64,000 nucleotides of DNA from the NCBI GenBank assembly GCA_039621445.1, contig CP154955.1, positions 47,267,540 to 47,331,539 of the forward strand. Direction: 5' to 3'. The notes beneath the pieces are model-generated. The model saw nothing but the letters and a program-made list of their open reading frames with translations. It made no database searches and was not told the origin of the DNA. Made by a program: the position numbers and the translations under genes. Positions 41,377 to 54,700 of the stretch are shown here, in pieces (position 1 is the stretch's first letter; the number at the start of each line of letters is the position of its first letter). This DNA comes from Euglena gracilis (lineage: Eukaryota; Euglenida; Euglenophyceae; Euglenales).

Positions 41377-44300
41377 GTGTCTGGCCTTTTAACGATCTTG
41401 GGCATCGGCTCTCCCCCCCCCAAATCACCTGCCCAGGTTTCATTCTTCCAACCACAATGCTGGAGTCCCCTCCGTCACCCCAAACAATTCCCATTTTTCT
41501 TCTTTGCTCAAGAGGATATTAAAGACTTAAACACCCCCTCCCAAACAGTCCACCCTCCCTCGTAATAATATACCCTCCCGGGTCCAAACTTCGGATGCCT
41601 AGAAAATCCACTCCCTCAGCATATTTTTTGGGCATTGTGTTACTTGTCTAACTACCGTTGGAGTGTGCCAAGTTAGTGAAAATGGGTCGGCCACACACCG
41701 CTCAGCTCACTTTATGGTTCCTGATGCCAAATCTTTGCGCGGCCACGTGCTAGACCCAACGGGGGACGGTGATTTTGGGCAAACTTGGTCGCTGGGCGTA
41801 CATTTTTAACTCCCCTGCTATGTATTTTGCCCCGGTGGGGTTTTTTTTTGGACATTGGAACTCAAGGGTACTTCAAAAAGTCTGGAAGTGAGGTTTGCCC
41901 CACCTCCCTCACCTCGTACGACGCAGGAGCCGTCCCCGAAGCCTCGGCCCATCGCCACCACGCCCTCCTCCGAAGCGGAGGGCCGCCTGAGGGCCGAACT
42001 GCAGGAACAAGTGCTCCAGGTTCGTGCACCTCCCCGTGAACACGGCTCCCCTCGGCATCAGTTTTATTATTTGGCTTGCTTGGTCAGCCGACGGGGGTGG
42101 AGGTGTAGTGGTGGTTGGCAGTGGTGGCTGTTAGTAAGCAGTGGAGTAAGCTGGTACTGGGAAAACGGCCTAAATCACCCCATGATTTTCCACACACAGG
42201 ATAAAAAAAATTGGATGGCCAAAATTGCCAAGCCCCCTATGGTCGCAAGCTTTTTTTTTGCCCGGGGAGTTATTAGGTGGTGACAGCTTCCCAGGGAGGG
42301 GTAGGTACATATGGAAAAGCAAAACGTAACCCCCAAATGTCTGTGACCTCTAAGACCTCCTGAACATCAATGGGGAAAATGCAGTCAAACCATCACCGGT
42401 GGGCAGGGCTGCACGGGAAGGGGGGGTCGGACCCCGACCACCCACCAGGAATGGGGTGGGGGGTCGATGTGCATTCCTTTTCAGTTTAGTTTCCAGTTGG
42501 TTCAACGCTTGGGAACTTGTCTGAAGGTCAATCCTACGTTTTAGCCCAATGCCCCACCACGAGCAACATGAAAAGTGGGGGGGGGCACCGGCTCTCTGTG
42601 TTTTTTTTTGTTTGTTTGTTTGCCTTTTCTTGGCAATTTTTTTTGGACTGAGTGTGTTCAATTGCAACCATCACACTGGGGGTTTCTTCATAACCCCGGA
42701 CCCAGAAACAAACAAGCAACCACAGCTCTTCTTCATTCATTGCAGTTTGTGCAATTTTTTTTTTGGATGGAATCAACAGAAATGCGAACACCCCGGAGAG
42801 CACCCCAAAAGCTGGCGAAGTGGCCCCCACCTTCCATTACGGCCACTGTCAGGAGGACCCCCCGAGATGAGGGGAGGGGATCCACCCAGAGAGTACCCCT
42901 ACCCCCACCCCGGGAGGGGGGGAGGGGGTCTGGGGAACCCTGTTTTGGAGGTCATTTTTGGGTTTTCTGAATATATTTTTAGTTTTCAGCGCCTTTTATT
43001 ATATTTTGATTTTTTTTTTTTAGTTTTCGGGGATTTTTTATTTTATTTTTAATTTGATTTCTAATTTTCAGCGCTTCGTGCCAAACACAGAGGAAAGCCC
43101 CCACCCATTTGACCCCCCGGGGTGGGCCGTTGACCCACCCCACTTCCCCGGTGAGGGGACCCCCCCCCCCCTCACCCCCACCGGTCTTCAACAAATCCCT
43201 GGCCAGCCGTCGCCCGGACCCACAGGCCCAGCGGGCGCGGCAGGAACTGGAGGCCCACCTCCAGGACTGCCGCCGGGCGCTGGCGGAGTCCTTCGGCGAC
43301 GACGGGCCGCCTCCGAGCCCGGCCCCACCCCCGGCGCCGGAAGTCCCAGGGGTCTGCCTGGCCAGGGGGTTTCCGACGCCGGAGGGACCCCGACGCCCCG
43401 GGGGAGGTCCAGCCGGCCGGCCGTTTTTGCCGGCCCGCAGCCCCCGCTTGGGGTCGGTCCGCGGAAATGATCCCGGGACATCTCAGCCCACCTTTGAGCC
43501 AAGAAATTTTCGGCACAAAATAATTTGAACAAAGGTAAATCACCCTCCCAAACAACAACCCCCCCCCTTCGCCCACCTGGGTATTTTTTTTGTTTTATTC
43601 TTGTTGTTCATTGTTTTTTTTTTTAATCCCAAAGGCTGAGCCCAGTGGGGGGCATCATTGGGAGGGGGGCATTGACTTCAAAAAAGATCTGACGTAGGAA
43701 AAGGCCAAAAACGGGGAGGGAAAATGGCGAACCTCTGAGTCTCAGCCTGCGCCTGTGACCCTTAAAGCGTTTCGCCAAACCCAGCTGTCCTTCAAGTGAG
43801 CTAATTTTGCCCAAGAGGGACTATCTCTCAAAAAAAAAAGCGGGAATCAAGGGAGGTACCCCCCAAAAAACAAAAAAAAACACCATTTTTGATCATTTTG
43901 ACTGAACCATTCCCCAAATAACACCCCACCCCAAATAATACCCTGCCCCCCTCCTTCGCAAGGAGTTAATACTCCCCCACGGACTTCGCACATGTTGCGG
44001 CCAAGGTATCGCAAACGCCCGCGCAGTTTTTCCAATCCAGATCCAACCAGCTGGATTTGGCCTTTTTTTTGAGTACCCGGTCCAGCCCAATGGCCAACTG
44101 GACCCCTGGGATTCCCCAACCTCTCAGGGGGCTCAGATCCATTCAGCCCCTTTTCCACCCAGCCAGCCCCCCCGCCAGAAACCCCCTGGCAGCCGGCGCC
44201 AATTTCCCCCTCTGCTGCGGAGGCCATGGTGCAGGAGAACATGGAGCTACGAGCAAAGCGCTCCTGCATTGGTAAGGGGTTGCGTGCATTCTGGGAGCTG

Positions 44301-47300
44301 GTTTTCTGAAATGGGTTCATTTCTTGAAGTTGTCCGGGCAGGGAGCTCCGGGTGGGTGTCGGATCCTCCAAAGTTTCCGGATATCTGCCAAAACAATTAA
44401 ACACTCAAGGGTTGGAATACCTCACTTATAGCACAAAACGTGGCTGATGCCATCTTTTATATTTTATGTGTGGCTGGGTCGGATTTGCACATCCATTGAC
44501 CACAGATTGTACACTGATCCATTGCACCCAGCTCTTTTTTTTAATTCCCCCTGTATCCCCCACCGGGCGCCCCCCCCAAAAACATTTTCACCTTTGACCA
44601 TCACCCCCTCCTTCCCAAGGGTCCTGGTCGTCCCTGGCATCTCTAAAGTTGTTTGATTTCTCTTCCTTTCCAGATGGGATTTTCGTGTCCTGGGGAGCTC
44701 CCAGCGCGGCTGCAAGTGAGCAGGGGGGGGGAACCATGCAACTTACATGACTTGCATTTTTTGTGCAATCAAAAATGTCATTTTTTATTTTTTTGCTCTT
44801 CTTTTGTGGCTTTATTTTGCTTTTTTTTGTGCTTGTTGCATTGGTTTTGCAATTTTCTTAAGGAACGTTTCGTTTCCCCCCATTTTTTTTGCATTGGTTT
44901 TGCATTTTTGTTGTGTTTTTTTTGCTTTTTTTTTGTCGCATCGCATATTCTGAGGTGCCTTGCAGGCTGAAGACGTGGCCAACCCCACCCCAGGAGGAGT
45001 ACCTGCCTTGCAGGCATTCCAAGGCACCCGGATCCGACCACCCCCACCCATGACCCCACATCACCAAAAGTGCCTCCGGGCGCCGGGCGCGTTGCCGGCG
45101 GCGGCGCCTCGCGGCGGCGGAGGCGGACGCAGCGGCGCTGCGGGCCGCGCTGGCGGCGGAGTCCACGGCGGCGGACGCGGCGAGGCAGGCGCTGGAGCAG
45201 CTGGCGACGGAAAAGGCGGACCTGATGCTGGGCCTGCACCGCAGCCCGGCTGGTGCTTGCCTACCCCGCTCCATAGTTTTTTTTTCTCGAAGTTTGGTGA
45301 CCCTCCATTCTTGGCAGAAAGCTTGTGCCCTCCTGGTCCCTGCCCGCCCCCCCAGAAGGTGGGTGTGTGGCCAACCCCTCCCCTCTTCCAGGTGGAGCAC
45401 CTGAAACAATTTGCCACACAACTCACGATGGTCCCCAATTTGCACACGGATTTCTCTGGCAAATTGGCAGCTGAACCATTCTGATGGAATGACTGCTGTC
45501 ATGTCCTCCTTAAATGGCCTAAGATGGTCAAAATTTGGGGCTTGACAATCTGCTTGCCTGACGATCGTGAGCTCTAGTCGCATTACGTCCCCCTTCCCAG
45601 GTGCTTTACAGGAATCTCGGAAACCCTTTGGGGGTGGGGATCTGACCTCCCCTTCCATCTGACCAGGGAATCAATTTTCAGGACCAAAGTTTTCCTTGTC
45701 ATTACCAATAGCAGTTGGATGGTACGTCACCCCCACCCTAACCCCAACCTCCTCTGGTGGGGGTTCAACCCCCCAACCAGACCTTCTGGCCACCCCCATG
45801 CCCACCTCCACTACTCCCCCTGCCTACCCACCCCATTAAGAATCAAGCATGGACCACAGTCCCCCCACTACCACTCAATTAGGAATCAAGCATCGACCAC
45901 AGCCCCCCCCACCCAATTAGGAATCGAGCACGGCTGCTGCCCCCCCCCCCCTTTCCTGCCAACCAAGCAACGGATAGGCCGCGAGGCTGCCCGGGCCCGG
46001 GAGGCAGAGCGGCAGCTGTGGACCGCCCGGGGACCTGGCAGCCCCGCCGCCGCCGCCGCCGCCGCCGCCGGGCGGGGGCCGCCCACCCCGGGCCGGGGCC
46101 TGTCCCCAGCCCGGCGGGCGTCCCCGCCGGAGGTGGAGGGGCTGGAGATCCGGGAGCGAGCGCTGCTGCTGGCGCACGAGCAGGATGTGTGGCGGGGGCT
46201 GTCCCGGCCGGGGTGGCCCCCTGATCCGCGGCCTACCACCGGCTTACCGCTTTTTTCTCAGCCAAGTCCCCGGCGGATATGGCTGTAGATGAGGGAGGTG
46301 GTATGGTTTAGGGTGGTTTGCAGACCAGCATGGGGCGGTACCCAACATACATACTGGGTTGTGGCGACACACGCTCTGGGGCACTCTGACTGTCAGATAC
46401 CTAACTTCCATCTCCAGCTCCTGGGACACCAGCCTTCACAGGTTTTGGGTGCCAGGTATTGTGACTTTCAAACAGGCCCAAGCCAATTACGCGAGATCCA
46501 CTGCCTGAGCCCGAATAAATTCGCAAAAATTCATTTATAAAACCGCCGAATAATGTTTTTTTTTGGCAATCTCCCCCTCCCCCGGGCAATTTCTGGGAAA
46601 CAACATGACCACTATTTTGTCTGGAACCTCCTGTTTGGGATCGAGCCCCCAGAGGAATCAGATTTATCTTCTCCAATTGGGTTTCTGTTTCTGGCTTTGT
46701 TTCTGTTTTTTGTTCGTCAATGCAGTTTGCAAACCCAGGTCATGTCTCCATTGATTGGGAGTGCCTGCAGTCTTTGGGGTGCCTTCCCGCTGCCACTGGC
46801 TGCAGCATGCAACCACTCAGGGTCTGCCTGCCACTCGAAGTCTGCAAAAAACTCTAAAAGCAGAGATGAGAAAATGTGACTGTTTCCCCCCAATGACAAT
46901 CGCCCCCCCCCCCCGAGCCCACACACACACTCTTTCACCCACATACCCACACCTTCGCCCCACCGGCTGTCATCGTCTGCATCAGGAGTGGGGGAACGCA
47001 AACCCGGTTTTTTTTTTTGCTTTTTTTGTGGTTTTCTTTTTTTGGCAATTGTTTTTTTTGTGTTCCCCCCCGTTTTTTTGTGGTGTTTTTGCTTCGTGGT
47101 TTTCGAGGGTCTACGTTGTATTTCCCCCCTCGTCTGCATGCATCCGCACCGAAAACCACGCCCATGGCGCCCACAGCCACCCACACTCCGGCTCACTTGC
47201 AGCCAACCCCTGCCTCCGCCTCCCCGCCGGCCGTGGCGGAGGCGGCCGCCGACCCCGGGGCTGGCGACTTCGCGGCCGCCGTCGCCGCGCTGCTCCAGGA

Positions 47301-50300
47301 CTGCGAGGCCCGGGGCCGGGTCATGCTGGCCGCGGCGGAGCAGAGCGCGCGCGACGCGCTCCACGTCGCGGACGAGGCGGTCTCGGAGACGCTGAGCACG
47401 GGCGGCCGGGCGGTGATGGTTCTGGGGGGTGGGATTGGTGCCTGGGGGGTGGTGGCCAGCCGGCTGGATTTTAGGCGAGGCTCACATGGGGAGAGGGGTC
47501 CCCATGGGTGAGCATGTCAAGAGTAGGGCATTACTGAGCACCGACGGTTGGGAATTGGGGGGAATGGGGCGCAACACGTGAGGAAGTTGGAAGAGGGACG
47601 GTTCTGGTCGCTGGACTGGATGGCCTACATTGCCTGGGGCATTGGCCTTTTCTGATTCTGGTGGCTTCGGTGGTGGAGCGACCGACTGGCATGAGCACAC
47701 GGCAGACCCGGCTTTCTTTTCAGTTACCTGAGCTGAATACGGTTAACTTTGCTGACGGGGAGAGGAGACGTTGGCAAAGGGCGTCAAGCAGCCAAGTTTT
47801 CCAGCAAGGTGTTGCCAGCTGCTTTGAGACAATTTTGGGGTCCAGTGGGCCCATCCTGGGCATGCCAACTATCTCAACACAGCTACCTGACCAACTCAAT
47901 CATCGCCTGCAATCGGAACCAGATTCATGATATATGATCTATCTCCAATGGACGATTTCTCCCCTGATCAGGTGTGGAAGCCCATCTTTACAAGGAGGTC
48001 TGATGAGTGCTTGTTTTGCATTTTCTTTTTACGTCGTTGCAAAAAGTTAAAAAAATTGGAAGTCAAGTCTAAGGGATCAAATAATTTTTTAAAGGTTGGT
48101 GACAGGGGGAAGGGGTGGGTGGGAGGGTGGTTGGGGATTACCCCCCCCCCCCCCGACTGGGGGAGGGGTTGTTAGACACAGGGTTCTGAACAAAAAGTTG
48201 CCTCTGACCGGCGTGGTCGGGGGGCTTGGAGGTCTCGCCGTTGGAGGGTTACCCACCCACCCCCTATGCCCAACGACCAGGAGGGGAGTTTTTCTCGACC
48301 TTCGGCGCAAAAGTGCAGAAAATTTCTCTGGCTCCCAAATTTCCGGGTTTGGCCAGTCCAAAGACCTTTTTTTTTTGGGACTGAAAAAGTGCCTTTTCTA
48401 ACAACCACGCCCCCCCCCCCCCCCGAGGGGACTCAGGGGTGGGTGCTCTCCAGTAGGTGCTGCCCCCTCCTGGGATCATCCGCAGGTGATTGAGGGTTTG
48501 ATAAGTAAATAGGTACCACTGAAAGAAGTGCAGCCCATGCCTTTTCCCCAAAACCCGAAGCCAGAAGCCCCCCTTCCCGAGCTCCGAGGGTTCGACTGAC
48601 GTTCAGCCTGGTCCAGTGCTGAACCAAAGCAGCTTACGGTTTTGTTTTATGTTGTTGTCATTGGTTTTGTTGTTGCCTCTGGGTTTGCCACACATTATCT
48701 AAATACTTTTTCCGTGCAACCCAGCTGGAGTTGGAACCCCCCCCCACCGAGGAGATCAAACTTCTTTCCAGCAAGGGGTTGGTTGAAATGATGACAAAAA
48801 CCACATTTGATTTAACATATAAATTTAATTTAATTCCAGATTTAATGTATGGAGCCACCTGTCCATGTTTTTAATTAAACCCAAAGCACTCACAGCACGT
48901 ACTTGCTGCTGCTGTTGTGCACAGTCGCTGAGGGCGGGCCTGGGCCCGGTGGAGCACAGCGAGGCAGCCTCACAGACCCCATCCACTCCGGCTGCCGAGG
49001 CCAACACCCAGACGGACGAGCCCCCCGAGGAACCCGTCAAGGAGGTAACCCCCCCAAATAATACCCCCCCCCTGGGGTATTATTTTTTCGCCCGAAGTCC
49101 CGGCCCGAGGGGGGGGGGTATTATTTGGGGGGGGGTATTATTTTTCCAAATTTTTCGAAATTTTTTGAAGTCCCATAAAACCCAAAATAGCACCCAACAC
49201 CCCCCTTTGGGGTCATTTTTTGCACTTTCTTGTGAAGTTTACCATTTTTTGGAGGTCAGATGAGCCAGAAAAATAGATTTTTTTTTGTAATTTGTTGTCA
49301 GAAATTGTGATTTTACCTACATTTTCGACAGGTCAAAAATCCGGGCCTTTGGCCCGAAACCGAGGGGGGGGGTATTATTTCGGCGGCCGAAGTCGGACCC
49401 CAAGGGGGGGGGGTATTATTTGGGGGGGGGGGTATTATTTGGGGGGGATTACTTGGGGGGGTTTATCCAAAGCCCCCCCCTTGTGTGGCTTCGGGATACA
49501 GTTGTCTGTCTTTCTGCTTGACGACCCACCTAATTTTTGCGGCACCATATATTTTTGTGGGGTAAAAGTTTTGCTGAAGCAGAACATCAAAATTACTATT
49601 CTCCACACCCACGTTGTTTTCCCAGTTTTGTTTTTCCCCGTTTGTTGACAAATTTCGCAGAAACTGAAGGAGAACGTTTTTCGTGTCCCAGTCAGTACAC
49701 ACAGGGTGAGGGGGGAGCTTCGTGTCTGGTGGCAAATATTTGATTTTTCAGGGGTGGCTTTAACAATATTTATGGAGTATTTCAATTTTCATATTCCGAA
49801 AAAAATGGAAGCGCATATCTCTGAATCTCCACTTTTTGGATTATTTTTTGAGGAAATGGTGCTCTGAACATGAAATAAAACGATGCGTTTGGTGATTTCG
49901 CTTCCCCAACCCAAACTCCAAAATGAATGTTTCCACTTGAAATGCAAGCCACGCAGAACGGATTTTGTTCAGATCTGGCTGATCTCCACGGCACCGCGCC
50001 GCATTTCCGTGTTTGAACCGGATCCAGCCCCCCCCCCCCCCAACCCACACCCCTACCCCCCCCCCCGGGAAACTGTCATGCCCGAGAACCTGTCAGGGTC
50101 CCGCCCGAGAACCTGTCAGGGTCCCCAGTACCGGCCAACCTGTCAGGTGACAGTTTCCCGAGGGGGGGGGTAGGTGGGGCCCTGCCAGGTTCCTGTGTGC
50201 CCCATTCCCCCGGCTCTCTTCCTCCATGTCTGCGTGCAGTCTGCAGCGGTGCAGGCAGACCCCATTGAGCGCAACGAACAGGCTTCTTTTATTATTAAAG

Positions 50301-51563
50301 GAACTGAGCCCCTGAGCCGCCCCCTGGGGGAGGGGTCAGGTGGTCCAGAAGGGGGGTGTTTTTTTTTCCTCCTTGAGGACCCCCCTTCAGGGCCTCAGGG
50401 TCAGCCAATGGCTGGTCTGGCCAATGGCTGGGCATTGAACGGAGTAAAAAGGCTAATTAGAATGAATTTTAAATTGAATGAATGAATTATTATGAATTAA
50501 AATTAGAATTAACTTAAAAAATAAAAAAAGTGCATTTTGTGACGTTTTGGGTGGATGGGCGATGGTCCAAGGACGCCAGGAATCATTTTTACCCCCAGAA
50601 GTCCGGGATTTCCTTTTTTTTCCCGCCAAAATACAGCAATTTGGCCACGTTTCCGGTTGATTTCCCATTGAATGTGCTGGGGCAGCAGCCCTTTTTTTTC
50701 CGCTCAAGAACCGCCTGGCGGGTGGGGGAAGGTTAGGGCACATGGCACTGGGTGCCAAAGGCGCCAGAAGGCCAGAAAAGGTTTTTTTGGGGGGGACTTT
50801 TTGCCCACGACCAGGCATTTGCTTAAGGGATTGCAGTACCCCCCCGGGGGGGGCTGGACTGCAGCTAGTCCAAATTTGGCTAGTGGGTTTTCTAGCGGAC
50901 CCCCCCCCCCCCCCGGAGGGGTCTGCTAGCAGGGCTAGCTAGTGGAAATTTTTTTTCCAGTGACCGGCGCGAAGCGCCGAAAATTTTTTTTGGGACCCCC
51001 CAAAATGGCCAAAAATGCCCGTTTTTGGCCATTTTTGGGAATTTTTGGAACAAAATCAGCCAAAAACCTGTTAAAAACCTCATTTTTCCTCCGGTGCGCA
51101 GCGCCGGAGGAAAATTTTTTTCCCAGTCCGGAGGACCCCCGGACCCCCCCCCCCCCCCCGGGGGGGGGAGGGGGGTCTAGCTAGTCCACTTTTTCCAGTG
51201 TCTAGCCCATTGCCTAGCCAGTACCCCCCCCCCCCGGGGGTCCTTAAGCAAAAGCCTGCCCCCGGCCCAGTTACAGGCAGGTAGCAGGCACCGCCCCCCC
51301 CCCCCCCGGGTGGTGCCTGCCTGCCCAGGCACTCCAGGACACTGGGAGCCGCCCCCCCTACCCCGGGTTGGTCAAATGCAGCCTGACAACGAAGTTGAGT
51401 CGCAGACCGCTGAGCCCCCCTCTGCTGAGGCCAGCGCCCAGACGGAAGAGACGTTCGAGACACCCCCGCCGTCGGGCGTGGAGAAGGTATCGCGCAGTTC
51501 CCCTCACCATTCCTTTGGGATACAGCCTCAGCTGTTTATATATATATATATACACACATATAT

Positions 51564-51596
<33 letters not shown>

Positions 51597-51648
51597 CATA
51601 CATATATATATATATACATATATACATACATACATATATATTATAGAG

Positions 51649-51683
<35 letters not shown>

Positions 51684-51705
51684 ATCTATATATATATATA
51701 TATAT

Positions 51706-51754
<49 letters not shown>

Positions 51755-54700
51755 CATTCTACTTAAGATGTACTGCGGAGTGGGAAGAGCCCAGGACTGG
51801 GGTCTTATTTTTTGGGGGCCTTATTTTGGAGGTTGGGCGGCAGGTGAACCCAGCAAAAGTCAACCAACCGGGGGGGATCGTGCCTGCCTGGGTACGGGAA
51901 GAAATGTGCCCACGGCTGTCCCTTTGTGCAGTTTTGTCATTGTGCCTTTTCTGGGTTTTGCGTCAGGGAGGGTCCGTGTTTCTTTTCGGGCTATTGGAGG
52001 CATTTTCAGTGGGTATCTGGACACCACCAGGTATTTCAAAGGCAATGCCGGTTGACATGGTTGACATGATTGGTCAGAGGTGCTTGGCCCGAAGAGTGGC
52101 TGGCTAATGATTTATTTTTCATTTTGGGGGGTTCCAAAAATTGGTTTAAAAAATGGGCAAGTGGCTCAAAAATGCGTTGGCCACCTCGGATCGGATACAT
52201 TTTGCAGTTTTTGTTTTTTGGTGCGGGTTTGACTTGGATGGGGCCCAACTCCAACGCACGGACCCCCACGATCAGCCAGCAGCCTTTTCCTGTCCCCAAA
52301 GTTTCTAGTGTCAGAGTTGGACCTGCAGGGGGGGGTTCCAAACGAAACCCTGACACCTTTTGGATGCGGGGATATCATGTGTTTTTCCCTGTTTTTGTTG
52401 CTGTGGGCTTATTAGGCATTATTATTATATTTTAAGGCAACTTTTAAAATAACCCCCCCCCAAATATAAACCCCCCGGTTTTATATTTGGGCGGAAATTT
52501 CAAGACCCCACGGGGGGTTTTATATTTGGGGGGGGGTTATATTTGGTCGGAAAAATCAACTTCCTGGCGGGATCCAGTAGTCACTTTTTCGGTCCAAAAT
52601 CACAAAGTACGTCCACCCTTGGGGGTCCAAAAATTTCACTTTTCGGGCGAAGGAGCGGTTTTCACACATTTTTGGTAAAATTTGCTCCCAAATCTGCCAA
52701 AAATCACAATTTCAGGAGAGATATTTTTGTCGAATTTTTTCCTTCCGGCGCTTTGCGCCGGAGGGGGGGTTTTATGTTCGGGTGGGATTTCAAGGTCCTC
52801 AGGGGGATTTTTATATTGGGGGGAGGTATTTGGGGAGGGGTTTATATTTGCGGGGGTTTATTTTATGTCATTTTTAAGGCAGTTTAGGGACCTCACACTT
52901 TCCAGGAACTGCGGCACTGGAGTGCCTGGGCCGAGTGCCCAGCAGGACCTCCCCCAAAAATGACGCCCTCCCTGCCGTTTTTCAGCGAATGCAAAAACTA
53001 GATCCCCCTGCCAAATTAGACCCCCCCGCTGGGGATCATCAACAACGAACCTAAAAGTAGTCTCATTTTGGGGTAATCACACCAAACTATGGTGTTGTTC
53101 AAGTTATCACCTGGTGGAAGGTACGTGGTTGTGTTCATTATTTGACCCGCATTCTTTGTAATTGAATTTTTGAAATCCATAAATTGTGCGGTAATTCAGA
53201 TGATCACTGTCACAGTTTTTGGAAAGAAACACCCGGAATGGAGGAGATCCAGCAATATAACAGCTGTGACGAATTTCGTCGTTCTTTTACAATGACTTTG
53301 GCGGAGAGCTGCAGGACTGACACCTGGACAGCCCACAATGGTCGTAACGGAGCTGTGTTTTATTGACTCGCAAGGTGCTCCAAAGGACCTCACTAAACCA
53401 AGCCAATCCAACCAGAACCGAGCAAGTCTGTGGCATATCGTCCACATTCAAACCGCCGGAACCCTCTGGTTGAGCCCCCCCCAAGGATTTCAGGCCAGGG
53501 TGTCTGGGGTTAGAGTCACCCGACTCACCCGTCGGTGGTTCTGGTCCAGAGGAGTCTGAAGCCTAACCCCACCCCCCAGCCGCCATTCATGTATCAGTAT
53601 GGCGCCATTCATGTATCAGTATGGCGCCATTCATGTATCAGTATGGCGCCATTCATGTATCAGTATGGCGCCATTCATGATTCAGTATGGCGCCATTCAT
53701 GTATCAGTATGGCGCCATTCATGTATCAGTATGGCGCCATTCATGTATCAGTATGGCGCCATTCATGTATCAGTATGGCGCCATTCATGTATCACGCACT
53801 GCCCCTGCAGCCAACGACCCAGCTGGACGAGTCCCAGGCTGAGCCGCCTGCCAGCCGCCTGCCACCGGAGGGGCATGGGTTGCTTGAGGTGTGCCCCGCC
53901 ATGACCTCAGCTGTGGTGGGTGAGGGGGTTGGGCGGCGATTATGGACGTGGTGGGCGAGGGGGCTTCTGTGAAGGTGCTGGCGACGGTTGTGCAAGGATT
54001 TGCTTTTGGTGATTTCCTTTTTAGTGTGACACAAAAAAATGATGAACTGCTTTTTTATTCATTTATTTTGAAGAAAATATGGAGTTATGGAGGTATTTAA
54101 TATATTTTTTTTTAAAAAAATGTATAGCTGCCAGAATATTGGAACATAACAAGTTCAGAGCAATATGGGACCACAACAGCAAAAGTCAGAGAATGGTATT
54201 CGAGCACCTCCTGCATGCATTTATTTGCATTTCACGGGTCATTTTTTTCCATTTCGCCCCCCCCCCCCCGCGACCCCGACACCTTGCTCATCTGCATGTG
54301 GGTATGGGGCCCCTCCGCCTGCTGCCGCCACCGTGTCATTCCGCCCACACGTCCCTGCAGCCACCCCCGGCAGCGGGGGAGACGGCCGCCAAGGCCCAGA
54401 GCCTCCCCACCGATACCATCGTGGGGGCGGACCCCGGCGGATCACCCCCATCTGAATGTGACTCCCCCGGGTCACCGCAAGGAGGCACCACAACGCTGCT
54501 GGTGTACCGGCGCGTGTGGGTTCTTTGTACTGTCATAGGAAAAAATAACATCCGGAAAAAATAACATCTAAGCCCCTTTTAGATGTTATTTAATCAGATG
54601 GTATTTTTTCCTCATTTGCTCCAGAACAGGATTTTTCTTTTTACCGTCCGGGGGGAGGGGGGTGGGTGGGTGCTATAGGGTGCCCGCCCATAGCAGGCAC

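Noticed and set aside
40607-41565. Open frames of 200-300 residues on both strands rich in VCVCV or HTHTH
   Set aside because: They are translations of the GT/CA array. Only the 46 codons before the array are a credible exon.
53184-53366. 60-residue frame [16 protein letters not shown] as an exon
   Set aside because: Codon third positions are not G/C-biased and there are no convincing splice sites.
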